Assembly: GCA_030220185.1 (NCBI GenBank)
Contig: JASPKZ010001246.1
Location: 62,001-126,000, forward strand
Reading direction: 5' to 3'
DNA length: 64,000 nucleotides
Source of the DNA: Diploptera punctata
Taxonomy: Eukaryota; Arthropoda; Insecta; Blattodea; Blaberidae
Part shown: positions 33,540-43,505 of the stretch, in pieces
Layout: every line of letters starts with the position of its first letter
How positions within the stretch are numbered: position 1 is the first letter of the stretch
Made by a program: the position numbers and the translations under genes
The notes under the pieces: model-generated
What the model was told of the DNA's origin: nothing
The model's input: the letters and a program-made list of their open reading frames with translations, nothing else
The model's database searches: none

Positions 33540-34280
33540 TTTGTCATAGTTCCTAAATGTCACAAAGAGTAGGGTGTGTGTAGGGAAACAGATACTTTTG
33601 AAATCCACAATGGGTTGAAGCAAGGAGATGCACTACCTCCTCTACTATTTAATTTTGTACTAGAGCGTGCTATCAAATCTTTTAGAGGATGAAGGTCTTC
33701 AACTGAATGGTATTAATTAACTGTTAGTTTATGCTGATGATGTAGTGCTATTGGGCTATAGCACGGAGATACTAAAGGCCAACACGTGCACACTATTGAG
33801 TAACACTAAGAAATTGGCACTGGAAGTAAATATCAATAAAACTAAATATATGGTCACACATACATTATTAATGGAAATGGACAGCTAATGACAAATGAAG
33901 GAAATTTTGAGGAAATGGCTGAATGCAAATACCTATGAACAGTATTTACAAATAGGAATAAAATGCACAAAGAAATTAAACATAGGCTCAATTCTGGAAA
34001 TGCATACTATTATGCATTACAGGGATTCTTGTGACGTCCCAACTCCTTTCAAAAAATGTTATACTGAAAATATATAAAACTGTTATAACTAGTAGTATAT
34101 ATAATATATATATGGATGCGAAACATGGACTCTTGCTTTAAGGGAGGAAAGGAGATTATGAGTATTAGAGAATAAAGTTATTAGGAAAATATTTGGACCA
34201 AAGAGAGATGAACAGACAGGTGAATGGAGAAGACTACATAACAGTGAATTACATGGTCTTTATAGGAAGCCAGATATAAT
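33540..34280 (+). pseudogene. LINE family 1 RT fragment, left part
   Basis: A degenerate relative of 40420-41340. It reads NGLKQGDALPPLLFNFVLE-like and YADDVVLLG-type RT blocks in broken frames, then RRLHNSELHGLYRKPDI. It is interrupted at 34280 by a LINE family 2 insertion and resumes at 36079 (shared GATATAAT at 34273-34280 and 36079-36086). Confidence 0.8.
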
Positions 34281-36078
34281 CTTCATCATCATCAACATCC
34301 ATGCAAGTATTAGGCCATGTGGCCTGTTATGGTCTCAAAGAGGAATTTTTCATCCAGCGCTTTTTTGGACGTCCCAGCGATCTTTTGCCTTGGGGGCAGT
34401 AACGAAGTAAGGCTTTTGGAATTCTATGAGACGGCATTCTTTGAAGATGGGCTTTCCAGTTGTTCTGGTAGTTTTGTATATGGTGAAGAATGGGTTCTAC
34501 ATCCAACTCTTCCATAATTTCCTCATTTCTTTTATGGTCCCACTTTGTGTAGCCTGCTGTACGGCGCATAAATCACATCTCATTTGCTATTATTTGGCTT
34601 TCATCTCTTCTTCGTATTGTCCATGCATCACTACCATATCTTAATACTGGTCTTGTGAGAACCTTATAAAGCCGTAATCTTGTGTTCTTGTGTACTAAAG
34701 ATGGCTTCATTATACTGTTAATTATCCCCATTGTTTTTGTAAAATTTGTGATTTTCTTTGATATATCAGCTTCATCTTGAAATGTTAAATTATAACCCAA
34801 ATAATTAAATTTGTTTACTCGTTCTAAAATTTCATCATCCAAAACAATTTTGCTAGGTATAGGGTATTTCCCACAAAAGGCCATCACTTAGTTTTCTTTG
34901 TATTGATATCCATATTGTACCTTTTTACAATTATATTAAAATTGTGTATAGAATACTGTAAATCTGTTTCTGTTGGAGCTATTAATACCAAATCATCTGC
35001 AAAAAGCAGAGAGTTATTTTATAAAAAAAGTAAAGTGATCCCACACAACAGACCCGGAGGTCCTTGGGGTAGTAGGAGGTTAAGGTTCCCACTTTTTCTA
35101 GACAATCGGCACTTTATGTCAGCCGGGTTGTCAGCCCTGCGTGACGGCCGCCTTTACCCCCAGAACAAGCGTCTGGTACTCATTTCCGTTAGAGGCTGAG
35201 TCGACCCCAGGGCCATAGTGCCGCCAGAAGGTTTGGGTCAGTTTAAAAATCCTGACCCCAATGGGACTTGAACCCTGGACCATCCGGCTTGTAGCTCAGT
35301 GCCTTAACCACTACGCTACGGCGTTCCCCAGTCTATTTTATGGTTTCTATTAATTTGGATAGAACTGTGTCTCATCTGTCGCCAATCTTGGAGTATTCTA
35401 TCCATGTATATGATAAAGAGCAAGGGCGAGAGGCCACATCCTTGTCTTACGCCCCTATTAATTTTGGTCCATTCTGTTTGTGTGTTATTGATTTGAACTG
35501 AAATCAAATTTGTTTTATAGATATTGTGTAAATTTAAAACATGCTGTTGTGGTAGATTATTGTCAGCTAAAATTTCCAACAGTTTATTCCTAATGATTTT
35601 GTCGAAGGCTTTTTTGAAGTCCACAAAAGGTAAATGTGTTTCATCATTAAACTCCCTGTGTTTTTCTATTATTAATTTCATGGAGGAATAACCATCATAG
35701 CAGGATCAACCTTTACGAAAGTCATTCTGTTCTTCGCTGAGGAGGCTGTTAAGATGTTTGTGTAATTTGTTCTTAATTATATCAGCGTAAATTTTGTATC
35801 CAGTATTTATTAAACTGATGCCTCTCTAATTTTCACAGTTTTTCTTGTCTCCTTTTATAAATATTGGTATTATAATAGATTTTGTCCAACTTACAGGAAT
35901 GTCTCTCCCTTCCCATAGTTTATTTAAGAATGTTAGAAATCTGTCTAAAAACAGAAGATTTGCATTTTTAAATAGTTCAATACTGATACCATCCTCTCCA
36001 GGAGCTTTATTGATTCTCATTTTCATTAATACTTCTGATAGTTCATCCTCTGTAATCAAGTCTGTAGAGGTGTTATTG
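34281..36078 (-). mobile_element. LINE family 2 copy, minus strand, nested in LINE family 1
   Basis: Flanked by GATATAAT. The minus strand encodes RT blocks: ITEDELSEVLMKMRINKAPG, VSWTKSIIIPIFIKGDKKN, PFVDFKKAFDKI, GVRQGCGLSPLLFIIYMDR, and the C-terminal GKRSLGRPKKRWMKNS. The tail at 34281 is (GAT)n-like. It is 5' truncated and lacks the endonuclease. A SINE (35023-35333) is inserted between the conserved RT block and the ADD box. Confidence 0.88.
35023..35333 (-). mobile_element. tRNA-derived SINE nested in LINE family 2
   Basis: On the minus strand a tRNA-like head (GGGAACGCCGTAGCGTAGTG, GTTAAGGCACTGAGC, B box GGGTTCAAGTCCC) starts near 35332. A body follows (GGCGGCACTATGGCCCTGG, GGTAAAGGCGGCCGTCACG) and ends near 35023. 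TATTTTAT at 35015-35022 and 35334-35341 may be the TSD. The body type is familiar from SINEs of cockroaches, termites and related insects (recalled, not checked). Confidence 0.75.
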
Positions 36079-36350
36079 GATATAATAACAGTTAAGTCTC
36101 ATAGATTGCGATGATCAGGACATGTGACATGAATGGGGAATTAAAAACGTGCATGGAAGTTTCTTATAGAAAAACCAGGGGAAAAACACCCAGTTGGTAG
36201 ACCAAGAATGAGGTGGGAGAATAACATTAACTATGATTTGAGGGAAGTAGATTATACAGGGAATGATTGGAAAACATTAGCTCAGGATACAGGGTATGGA
36301 GAGCTTATGTCCGCATGGCCATGTACCTACAGGTTCGATAGTGCCAGTAA
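36079..36350 (+). pseudogene. LINE family 1 C-terminal fragment, right part
   Basis: Continues the copy from 34280. It contains the degenerate AGHVxRM segment and then KHPVGRPRMRWENNINYDL, VDYTGNDWKTLAQD. Ends near GATAGTGCCAGTAAGTA, the usual family 1 3' end. Confidence 0.8.
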
Positions 36351-36761
36351 GTATTTTGTCATGGGCAGTTAATAATATGTATGTATGCTATATCCAATGT
36401 TTCTGTTATGTATGGTAAGGTGGGGCTATATGGGTTAATTTCAAATTTGAAATCCATTTATGCCTCATGAATGCATGCTGTTATATATAAAAAATACACA
36501 AATTTACTTTACATATTTGTTAAATAAACACAGGTGAAACAAACTTAATACCCTGATAATTTCTTGTTAAATGAAAATAAAACAAAGCACTGAATTAAAA
36601 TGAAGTTTTCTAATAAGTAGGGCTATTTGGATCAGATGTGGGGCTATTTGGATCATATGTAAGATATTTGAAAATGCATGTTTCGGTACTATAATATAAT
36701 TAAGGTAGAATATGTTTATCACTCACCTCATATTGTTCTTCTTATTTGATTATAAACTAGT

Positions 36762-36806
36762 TTCGGAACATAGTTTCTGTTCCATCCTCAGTAACATCAC
36801 GACCGT
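36762..36806 (-). ncRNA. Hammerhead-like core, left PLE arm
   Basis: Mirror of 37339-37390: CTGAGGA, GGAACAGAAACTATGTTCC, GAAACTAG on the minus strand. Confidence 0.5.
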
Positions 36807-37045
36807 TGTTCTGTCGTCTTGAAGAGTTGTCCTTCTCTCCTTCCATTGGCTGACTGAAAAACCTCGAAACCAGGTCATTCTCACCGGGAATTTCAAAGTT
36901 CATTAATTTCTTCTTCTCGCTCTTTTGAATGTAGATCTTTTCCCAAACAGTAAGTTCTTTAGGTTTTTCTATTTGTTTTAATAATTTTGCTTCTTTCTCG
37001 ATAAGATGTTTTTCAGACCATGTTTTAGGAAAAACTAAAAGAAAT

Positions 37046-37393
37046 TTGAAAACTAGAGTTAAAGAACATCTCAGGAATGTCAAGAAAGGGGAAGTAGAAA
37101 AATCTGCAGTGGCTGCCCATGCATGGTCTGAAAAACATCTTATCGAGAAAGAAGCAAAATTATTAAAACAAATAGAAAAACCTAAAGAACTTACTGTTTG
37201 GGAAAAGATCTACATTCAAAAGAGCGAGAAGAAGAAATTAATGAACTTTGAAATTCCGGTGAGAATGACCTGGTTTCGAGGTTTTTCAGTCAGCCAATGG
37301 AAGGAGAGAAGGACAACTCTTCAAGACGACAGAACAACGGTCGTGATGTTACTGAGGATGGAACAGAAACTATGTTCCGAAACTAGTTTATAA
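37046..37393 (+). pseudogene. PLE GIY-YIG endonuclease C-terminal part
   Basis: Frame with KTRVKEHLRNVKKGEVEKSA, VAAHAWSEKHLIEKEAKLL and LTVWEKIYIQKSEKKKLMNF. This is the part of the PLE endonuclease after the GIY-YIG motif (only KTKRN-type residues remain just upstream, at 37025-37045). The catalytic GIY...YIG is absent from this copy because the dimer junction cuts it off. Reads 115 codons before a stop past the usual C-terminal FEIP..(D/N)xxxRF motif. Confidence 0.82.
37339..37390 (+). ncRNA. Hammerhead-ribozyme-like core, right PLE arm
   Basis: Sequence order: GGTCGTGATGTTA, CTGAGGA, stem II GGAAC/GTTCC around a loop, GAAAC, TAG. CTGANGA and GAAAC are the conserved hammerhead core. Stem III would be very short, as in known PLE ribozymes. 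The 5' (stem I and cleavage-site) half is not certain. Confidence 0.55.
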
Positions 37394-38677
37394 TCAAATA
37401 AGAAGAACAATATGAGGTGAGTGATAAACATATTCTACCTTAATGAATATACCTCATAGTGAGAATTCCTAAAATAAGTAACTATAATATAAGTTTAAAA
37501 CAGTATAGAAATATGTTCAAATGCATTTACACAAATAAACTACTCCTTTACCTTGCACCTACACAAATTTCATTTTACCGCTCACAACACTTTTTGCAAC
37601 TTATCCACTCACCTTTTTCATACTCGTTTGAAATATCTGACATCACAGAAGCCACAAGGTGTGTTATTTTCATCTATTGGTGATTCTGAGGACTCACTGG
37701 ATCTCGAAGAGTTCTGACTTTGTTTCGTCACTTTGCACTGGCGCTTTGGCTCCTCAATGGAGACTTTCAGTAGCTTTCTTCATTATTATTATTATTATTA
37801 TTTTATTTTTTTGTATACCTCAGAAAAGAAGGGTGATGCACTATCAAAGGCTGAAAAGATATTTGACGGAGTTAACTTTTTTGACGAATTTTCATCTTAT
37901 GTCTCACGTTTTCATTTCAGTCATTTAATTATATTTTAGTAAATAAATAGAATAAAGGATGGAAAAATTTTTAAATCTCCAGAAATCACCTCATAGCGAG
38001 TGATTCAAATAGCCCCAAATAAGTGAAATGTAATCAACTTCATACAATTTCATGTAAAGGTAACAGATGTCACTAGTTGTCACATAGAGTGACTCAGTGG
38101 ACTTCACAGGTCATGATAGTAATAAAACATTCACTACTTATCAAGCATTTTCACCTTCAGAACTTACATTCAACACGTTCAAAACTACATCACAACTGTT
38201 TTTAAACACTTCACATTTATCTCAACTATTTCAAATTTAAATTCTACCAATAACTTGAAAGGAACTTTGATGAATTCTCTTGCGTCTTCTTCTACAACTT
38301 TCCACACAAGAGAAAACACAGCTGCGCAGAAAACATGCTCAACGAACAAGTTTATCACTTTGATCCAAATAGTCCCATTGTCCAAATAGCCCCACCCTAC
38401 CATATATATATATTTTGCTTCACTTCATTTTATATATTATTATTCTTCGTGGAATTTGATTATATTCAGGGTTACTAAGTTCCGATCACTTAAATGCCTG
38501 ATGTACACAAGATGAAAGAGAAAATATAGGTTGAAGCAAATATGTAGAAAACATTCTCTTGGGCTATATCCCAAATTCATCCATGTGTGTAAGTGTATAC
38601 TGTCCTATGAAACTAGCTCAGAGAGATCCTTAGCTTTTGACAGCCAATTAATTTTGTGTCTAACATTTTGTTAACAG

Positions 38678-38779
38678 AAAAAACTGGAAGCTGAATTACA
38701 ACAGATTGAAGAGAAGTTTGAAGCAAAGAAAAGAAAGTTTATTGAAAGCAGCGAGCAGTTTCAAGAAGAATTGAAAAAG
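38678..38779 (+). CDS. SMARCE1: SMARCE1/BAF57 coiled-coil exon
   Basis: 34 codons: [20 protein letters not shown] then [14 protein letters not shown]. The charged heptad-like pattern is the coiled coil that follows the central conserved region in SMARCE1 and mediates subunit contacts. The acceptor is TTAACAG ending 38677 and the donor GTTTGT at 38780. Phase 0 on both sides. It directly precedes a conserved HC..AVD(E/D) segment encoded by the exon at 48044. Confidence 0.93.
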
Positions 38780-38839
38780 GTTTGTATAAAAAAATCTCAT
38801 GGTTACATTATGGTATGTTATCACTTAAATAAGTTATGA

Positions 38840-39031
38840 AAATACAATAGGAAGTACATTACGAGTTATTATCAGTTAGTTATTTTGACTCACCTCATAT
38901 TTTTTTTTATATTCTATAGACTATAGTTTCGTTGCATTTATGTGATATTGTTGATGCATTCTAACTCAATTAGAAACTATAGTCTGCAGAATATAAAAAA
39001 AAATTAGGTGAGTCGAAATAACTAACTCATC

Positions 39032-39065
<34 letters not shown>

Positions 39066-39100
39066 GAAACCTCATAGTGTTATAACATTATGAGGTTTAG
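38840..39100. mobile_element. Short fold-back PLE-type element with internal (AAT)n
   Basis: AGTTAGTTATTTTGACTCACC and, inverted, GGTGAGTCGAAATAACTAACT border a core where GACTATAGTTTC pairs with GAAACTATAGTC. An (AAT)n tract (39030-39062) separates this from the terminal AAACCTCATAGTGTTATAAC. Non-coding. It resembles the host element of LINE family 2 at 17533-20660. Confidence 0.7.
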
Positions 39101-39104
39101 ATTG

Positions 39105-39211
39105 GAGTGCTCAGGTAGCTCAGTGGTGGAGCATTGGTCTAGAAAGCCAAAGGTCCTGGGTTCAAACCCTGGTTTGAGCATATAATTTTTCTCTTCACAT
39201 ATATGATCTTA

Positions 39212-39275
<64 letters not shown>
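39105..39275 (+). mobile_element. tRNA-like SINE with (ATT)n tail
   Basis: A near-complete tRNA-like cloverleaf at 39109-39180 (A box TAGCTCAGTGGTGGAGC, B box GGGTTCAAACCC) is followed by ATATAATTTTTCTCTTCAC and a long ATT tract (39208-39275). The anticodon position reads AGA, but the short variable region is not that of a Ser tRNA. No inverted partner is visible here. Confidence 0.65.
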
Positions 39276-39277
<2 letters not shown>

Positions 39278-39369
39278 TTGAAGTACTGGAATCTTCAGAT
39301 GACAGTGTGGTAAACGAAGAAGAAACTGATATAAATAAAGAATAGGAGGCTATAAGAGATACTATTAAA

Positions 39370-40382
39370 TTGTCAGCATCAGAAAGCATTGGTTGTTTAA
39401 AAAAGAGGCAAAACAAGAAATGGTTTGATGTGGAATGTGCCCTCATTGTAAAGAAAAGAAAGCTAGCAAAAATGAAATGGTTACACGAGCCAAATGAGGT
39501 AAATTTAGAGCAATTGGTTAGTATTAGATGGGAAACCACCAAGTTACTAACGAGTAAAAAGAGGGAATATTTGAGAGAGAATATTAATGATCTTGAAATG
39601 AACTCAAAAAATAGGAACATTAGAGAATTATATCGGGGAATTAGTATAGAGGAGAAAGGGTTTCAGGCTAGAACAAACATAATTCGGAATGAAAATGGGG
39701 ATATGATTGCAGATTCCAGGAGTATATTAAATAGATGGAGAAGTTACTTTAATCAGCTATTAAATGTACATACAGAACAGGACATTGAGGAGGATAATTT
39801 ACAGACAGCAGAAATGCTAGTCGCAGAACCAAATGCATTAGAGGTTGAAATGGCGATTGAAAAATGAAGATGTATAAAGCATCAGGTTCAGATGAGATTC
39901 CAGCAGAACTGATAAAATCAGGGGGAGAAAAATTGATGGACAAGATACGCTGGTTGCTAAGTATGATTTGGGAAATTGAAGCTCTTCCAGACGAATGGAA
40001 GGAATCAATTATCGTACCAATTTATAAGAAAGGAGATAAAACTGATTACAACAACTACAGGGGCATCTCATTACTTTCAACTTCGTACAAAATTCTTACA
40101 AATATATTAGTAAGCAGACTTACTCCCTATATTAATGACATTCTAGGAGATCATCAATGTGGATTTAGAAGAAACAGGTCTACAACAGATCAGATTTTTA
40201 GTATAAGACAGATTTTAGAGAAGAAATGGGAATATAATGGTACTGTACATCAATTATATGTAGACTTCGAAAAAGCATATGATTCAATTAAGAGGGAGAA
40301 GTTATATAGTATCCTGCTGGAGGTCGGAATTCCTAAAAAGTTAGTTAGACTTATACGAATGTTTAACTTTTATAGGAATTAA
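39370..40382 (+). pseudogene. LINE family 1 linker and RT N-terminal half
   Basis: Two frames. 39370-39867 is the linker (KRKLAKMKWLHEPNEVNLEQ, SYFNQLLNVHTEQDIEEDN). 39864-40382 has RT blocks: KASGSDEIPAELIKSGG, LPDEWKESIIVPIYKKGD, NYRGISLLSTSYKILTNI, QCGFRRNRSTTDQIFSI and the block-A Asp in YVDFEKAYDSI. A one-base shift near 39865 separates them. The frame is then broken at 40382 by the 44-bp insertion. The equivalent minus copy is at 10444-11389. Confidence 0.88.
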
Positions 40383-40406
40383 TCACTATGAGGTTTAATT
40401 TCACCA
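40363..40406. mobile_element. 44-bp PLE 3'-terminal insertion with 12-bp TSD
   Basis: Flanked by TTATACGAATGT at 40351-40362 and 40407-40418. The insert, with TATAGGAATTAATCACTATG and AGGTTTAATT, is the terminal segment of the PLE at 56129-56390, in the same orientation as its left end. It interrupts the LINE coding region. Confidence 0.8.
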
Positions 40407-40419
40407 TTATACGAATGTG

Positions 40420-41034
40420 TCTAAATGGCACAAAGAGTAGGGTGCGTGTAGGCAAACAGTTTTCGGACACTTTTGGAATCCAGAATGGGTTGAAGCAAGG
40501 ATATGCACTATCTCTACTATTTAATTTTGTACTAGAGCATGCCATTAAATCTTTAGAGAATGAGGAAGGCTTATAACTCAGTGGTATTAATAAGCTGTTA
40601 GTTTATGCTGATGATATAGTATTATTGGCCGATAGCGAGGAGATACTAAAGGACAACACGCACACACTATTGAGTAACACTAAGAAATTAGGACTGGAAG
40701 TAAATATCAATAAAACTAGATATATGGTCACACATAGAAATACATTATATAATGGAAATGGACAGCTAATGACAAATGAGGGAAATTTTGAGGAAGTGGC
40801 TGAATTCTAATACCTAGGAACAATAATCACAAATAGGAATGCTGCACAAAGAAATTAAACATAGGCTCAATTCTGGAAATGCATATTATTATGCATTGCA
40901 GAGACTCTTGATGTCCCAACTCCTTTCAAAAAAACATTAAACTGAAAATATATAAAACTATTATTCTACCAGTTATATTATATGGGTGTGAAACATGGAC
41001 TCTTACTTTAAGGGATGAAAGGAGATTACAAGTA
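40420..41034 (+). pseudogene. LINE family 1 RT catalytic half
   Basis: Frames 40388-40576 and 40625-40810 hold GKQFSDTFGIQNGLKQGYAL (the RT motif normally ending QGD.LSP), LLFNFVLEHAIKSL, then LVYADDIVLLADSEE (catalytic ADD, about 40600-40640) and LGLEVNINKTRYMV. At least three frame changes. Continues as ILPVILYGCETWTLTLRDE up to the SINE at 41035. Confidence 0.82.
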
Positions 41035-41225
41035 ATCAAATGGTAAAGAGAAAAATGTATGCCTGAACCGGGAATCGAACCCCGAACCTTCAGCTTTCCG
41101 TGCTGATGCTCTTAACCATGTATAAATTTTTCTCTTTACCATTTGATTACAATAATTTAGTTGTGTACTTTAATATACTTATTTCAATCATAGTAACAGC
41201 TTTAGCTTCTAATATTAATTTAATA
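41035..41225. mobile_element. tRNA-like SINE with 13-bp TSD, fold-back ends
   Basis: Flanked by GAGATTACAAGTA at 41022-41034 and 41226-41238. AATGGTAAAGAGAAAAAT near the left end is inverted relative to ATTTTTCTCTTTACCATTTG in the body. A minus-oriented tRNA-like segment (41061-41120) lies between, and the right end is the common GCTTTAGCTTCTAATATTAA. Confidence 0.8.
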
Positions 41226-41238
41226 GAGATTACAAGTA

Positions 41239-41613
41239 TTTGCAAATAAAGAACTTAAGACAATTTTTGGACCAATGAGAGATGAACAGACAGGTGAATG
41301 GAGAAGACTACATAACAATGAACTACATGGTCTTTATAGGAAGCCAGATATAATAAGAACAGTTAAGTCTCGTAGACTGTGATGGGCAGGACATGTTGCA
41401 CGTATGGGGAATGAAAGACTTGTATGGAAGCTTCTTGTAGGAAAGCCAGAAGGAAAATGCCCAGTTGGTACACCAAGAATGAGGTGGGAGAATAACATTA
41501 ACTATGATTTGGGGGAAGTAGATTATACAAGGAATGATTGGAAAGCATTAGCTCAGGATAGGGATGTATGGAGAGATTATGTATGCATGGCCATGAACCT
41601 ACAGGTTCGATAG
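41239..41613 (+). pseudogene. LINE family 1 C-terminal region
   Basis: Continuation after the SINE: RRLHNNELHGLYRKPDI, then VRTVKSRRL, AGHVARMGNERLVWKLLVGK, CPVGTPRMRWENNINYDL, VDYTRNDWKALAQDRDVW and a stop. TPRMRW replaces the usual RPRMRW. Confidence 0.85.
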
Positions 41614-41640
41614 TGCCAGTGAGTAAGTAAGTATTATTAT

Positions 41641-42334
41641 ATTTGAAGAGAAAAATTTTCGCCTAGACCGGGACTCGAACCCGGGACCCTTGGCTTTCCG
41701 GGCCAAGTGCTCTACCAACTGAGCTACCGAGGCGAGTTACGATCTAGACGCAAATTTTCCTCTTATGTACGTACGTACGTACATAAGAGAAAAATTTGCG
41801 TCTAGATCGTAACTCGCCTCGGTTAGCTCAGTTGGTAGAGCACTTGGCACGTACGTACATAAGAGAAAAATTTGCGTCTAGATCGTAACTCGCCTCGGTA
41901 GCTCAGTTGGTAGAGCACTTGGCCCGGAAAGCCAAGGGTCCCGGGTTCGAGTCCCGGTCTAGGCGAAAATTTTTCTCTTCAAATATAATTTATCCTTCTA
42001 TGAGAAGTGTTAAATTAATAATAAAATCGTCAATTAGAAGCCCTACTGGCTATAAAGTAGTGTTAAATTCCCAATAAATGTCTTCTTAACTAAGAAGCCG
42101 CCATTTGCAAAGATAGAAGCTATGGTTTCAAGCATTTGGCGCGAGGGAATTATCAACGTACATAAGAGAAAAATTTGCGTCTAGATCGTAACTCGCCTCG
42201 GTAGCTCAGTTGGTAGAGCACTTGGCCCGGAAAGCCAAGGGTCCCGGGTTCGAGTCCCGGTCTAGGCGAAAATTTTTCTCTTCAAATATAATTTATCCTT
42301 CTATGAGAAGTGTTAAATTAATAATAAAATCGTC
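41641..42334. mobile_element. Fold-back tRNA-like element, three tRNA-like units, 12-bp TSD
   Basis: Flanked by AAGTATTATTAT (41629-41640 and 42335-42346). It contains a minus unit at 41661-41733 and plus units at 41892-41964 and 42195-42267, plus a truncated one near 41815-41850. Each unit is a 73-nt cloverleaf with perfect T arm (CCGGGTTCGAGTCCCGG), D arm and 5-bp anticodon stem, preceded by AAGAGAAAAATTTGCGTCTAG and followed by GAAAATTTTTCTCTTC. An ACGT repeat is at 41766-41786. The anticodon position reads GGA, but C33 and the short variable loop argue against a working Ser tRNA. Confidence 0.8.
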
Positions 42335-42812
42335 AAGTATTATTATTTTTATTATTAAGCAGACCAAACTTATTTAAATAAGTTGCTGAATAAATTGTGT
42401 TTTATTTAAGATTAATTTAAAATGTATCATACCTCACCTCATATCCAGTCTTCTAACTAGACTGGTTTTGAAGCCTGGGCAGCTTCATCTCTAGTAATTT
42501 CTCATCGATTTATGTTATGTCAATCAGAATAACTGCTTCTTCCTCCCTCTGTTGGTGGACCGATAAACCTCTGGATCAACTCAGAATCTGCGGGAATTTT
42601 GAATTTCATAAGTTTTTGTTTCTTGTTTTTTGAATGTGGATTTTTTCCCAAACCGTGAGTTCTTTTTGTTTTCTATTTGTTTAATCAGACCAGCTTTTAT
42701 ATAAATTACATGTGTTTTAGTCCAATCATGAGCAGCTACTTTTCTATTTCATCATTTTTTACATAGGGGGTTCCCCATGGAAAGTCCAAAATTTAGTTTG
42801 TAGTATTTCCCA

Positions 42813-43473
42813 TTGTATGTGAAAAACATTTGTTCGATGCACAATTTTGTCAACACATGCAATGGGAAATACTACAAACAAAATTTTGGACTTTCCATGG
42901 GGAACCCCCTATCTCCCTTTGTGGCCAATTTATTCATGGGTAGTTTTGAACATAAAATAACAAGGGGACACCCATTACTTTACAAATTTTGGCGCAGATA
43001 TGTTGACGATATAATAGCCATTGTAAACCAAAACAAATAGAAGATGCCTTAAAACTCCTGAACCTTCAGAGCAAAACTGTAAAATTCACAATGGAAAATG
43101 AAACTATCAGACAAATTTCATTTTGGATTTAAACCTAACTAGAAACGAAAAAAACAAAATAGAATTTGGAATATACAGAAAGAACACACATAAAGATAAC
43201 TACATTAAGGCATCAGGATTCAACCATTTTGCTCACAAAGAAGCTGTATTTAATAGTCTAACACACAGATTGGTGAATGTACCCCTGAACCAAGAAAAAT
43301 ATGAAGAAGAAAAAGAATACATAATTAAAGTAGCAATAGAAAATGGTTATGAAGAAAACATGGTACACAAGAAAATAAATAAGTTTAAAAGGCAAAAACT
43401 AATTAATGAAAGCACACTTAAAAAACAAACAGAAGAGAACATAAGTTTTAAAAATTCACTTACCATCCTTTAA
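42813..43473 (+). pseudogene. PLE reverse transcriptase C-terminal half and linker
   Basis: 42813-43040 has the Penelope RT motifs: KYYKQNFGLSMGNPLSPFVA, NLFMGSFEHKI, then FWRRYVDDIIAIV, which contains the catalytic YVDD. 43123-43473 continues as the thumb/linker (EFGIYRKNTHKDNYIKASGF, NHFAHKEAVFNSLTHRLVNV) with a frame change near 43100. The N-terminal RT blocks are absent because of the dimer junction. Confidence 0.88.
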
Positions 43474-43505
43474 AACACCACAAGTTCCAGAAAATTTTCA
43501 ATAAG

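Larger units (their letters stand above)
36700..37480. mobile_element. PLE inverted dimer with 12-bp TSD
   Basis: Flanked by ACTATAATATAA at 36688-36699 and 37481-37492. 36722-37020 (minus) and about 37115-37430 (plus) are near-perfect inverted copies of the PLE 3' region (GIY-YIG C-terminal coding, hammerhead-like core, CTCACCTCAT end). The right copy extends further 5', so the two are joined near 37021. Only the right end has the full terminus CCTCATAGTGAGAATTCCT. Confidence 0.88.
36414..38404. mobile_element. Long-TIR DNA transposon relic hosting a PLE
   Basis: The left end TATGGTAAGGTGGGGCTAT is matched, inverted, by the right end (the complement of ATAGCCCCACCCTACCATA). GGGGCTATTTGGATCA motifs recur subterminally at 36620-36660 and, inverted, near 37990-38020 and 38360-38395. 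The flanks are TA-rich. A 781-bp PLE (36700-37480) is nested inside. A frame at 37733-37939 (KKGDALSKAEKIFDGVNFF) may be a transposase remnant, but I cannot assign it. Superfamily uncertain. Confidence 0.65.
39275..41625 (+). mobile_element. LINE family 1 copy, 5' truncated
   Basis: Starts abruptly within the linker after the endonuclease (matching 11530 on the minus copy) and runs to the family 3' end GATAGTGCCAGTGAGTAAG. It is interrupted by a 44-bp PLE terminus (40363-40406) and a tRNA-like SINE (41035-41225), both with 12-13 bp TSDs. Confidence 0.9.

Noticed and set aside
37733..37939. Intact gene in the DNA transposon relic
   Set aside because: Short frame through an (ATT)n tract; only the last about 35 residues look protein-like and no family could be named.
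41661..42267. Working tRNA-Ser(GGA) genes
   Set aside because: The units fold well but have C33, no long variable arm, and sit in transposable units with TSDs and inverted partners.
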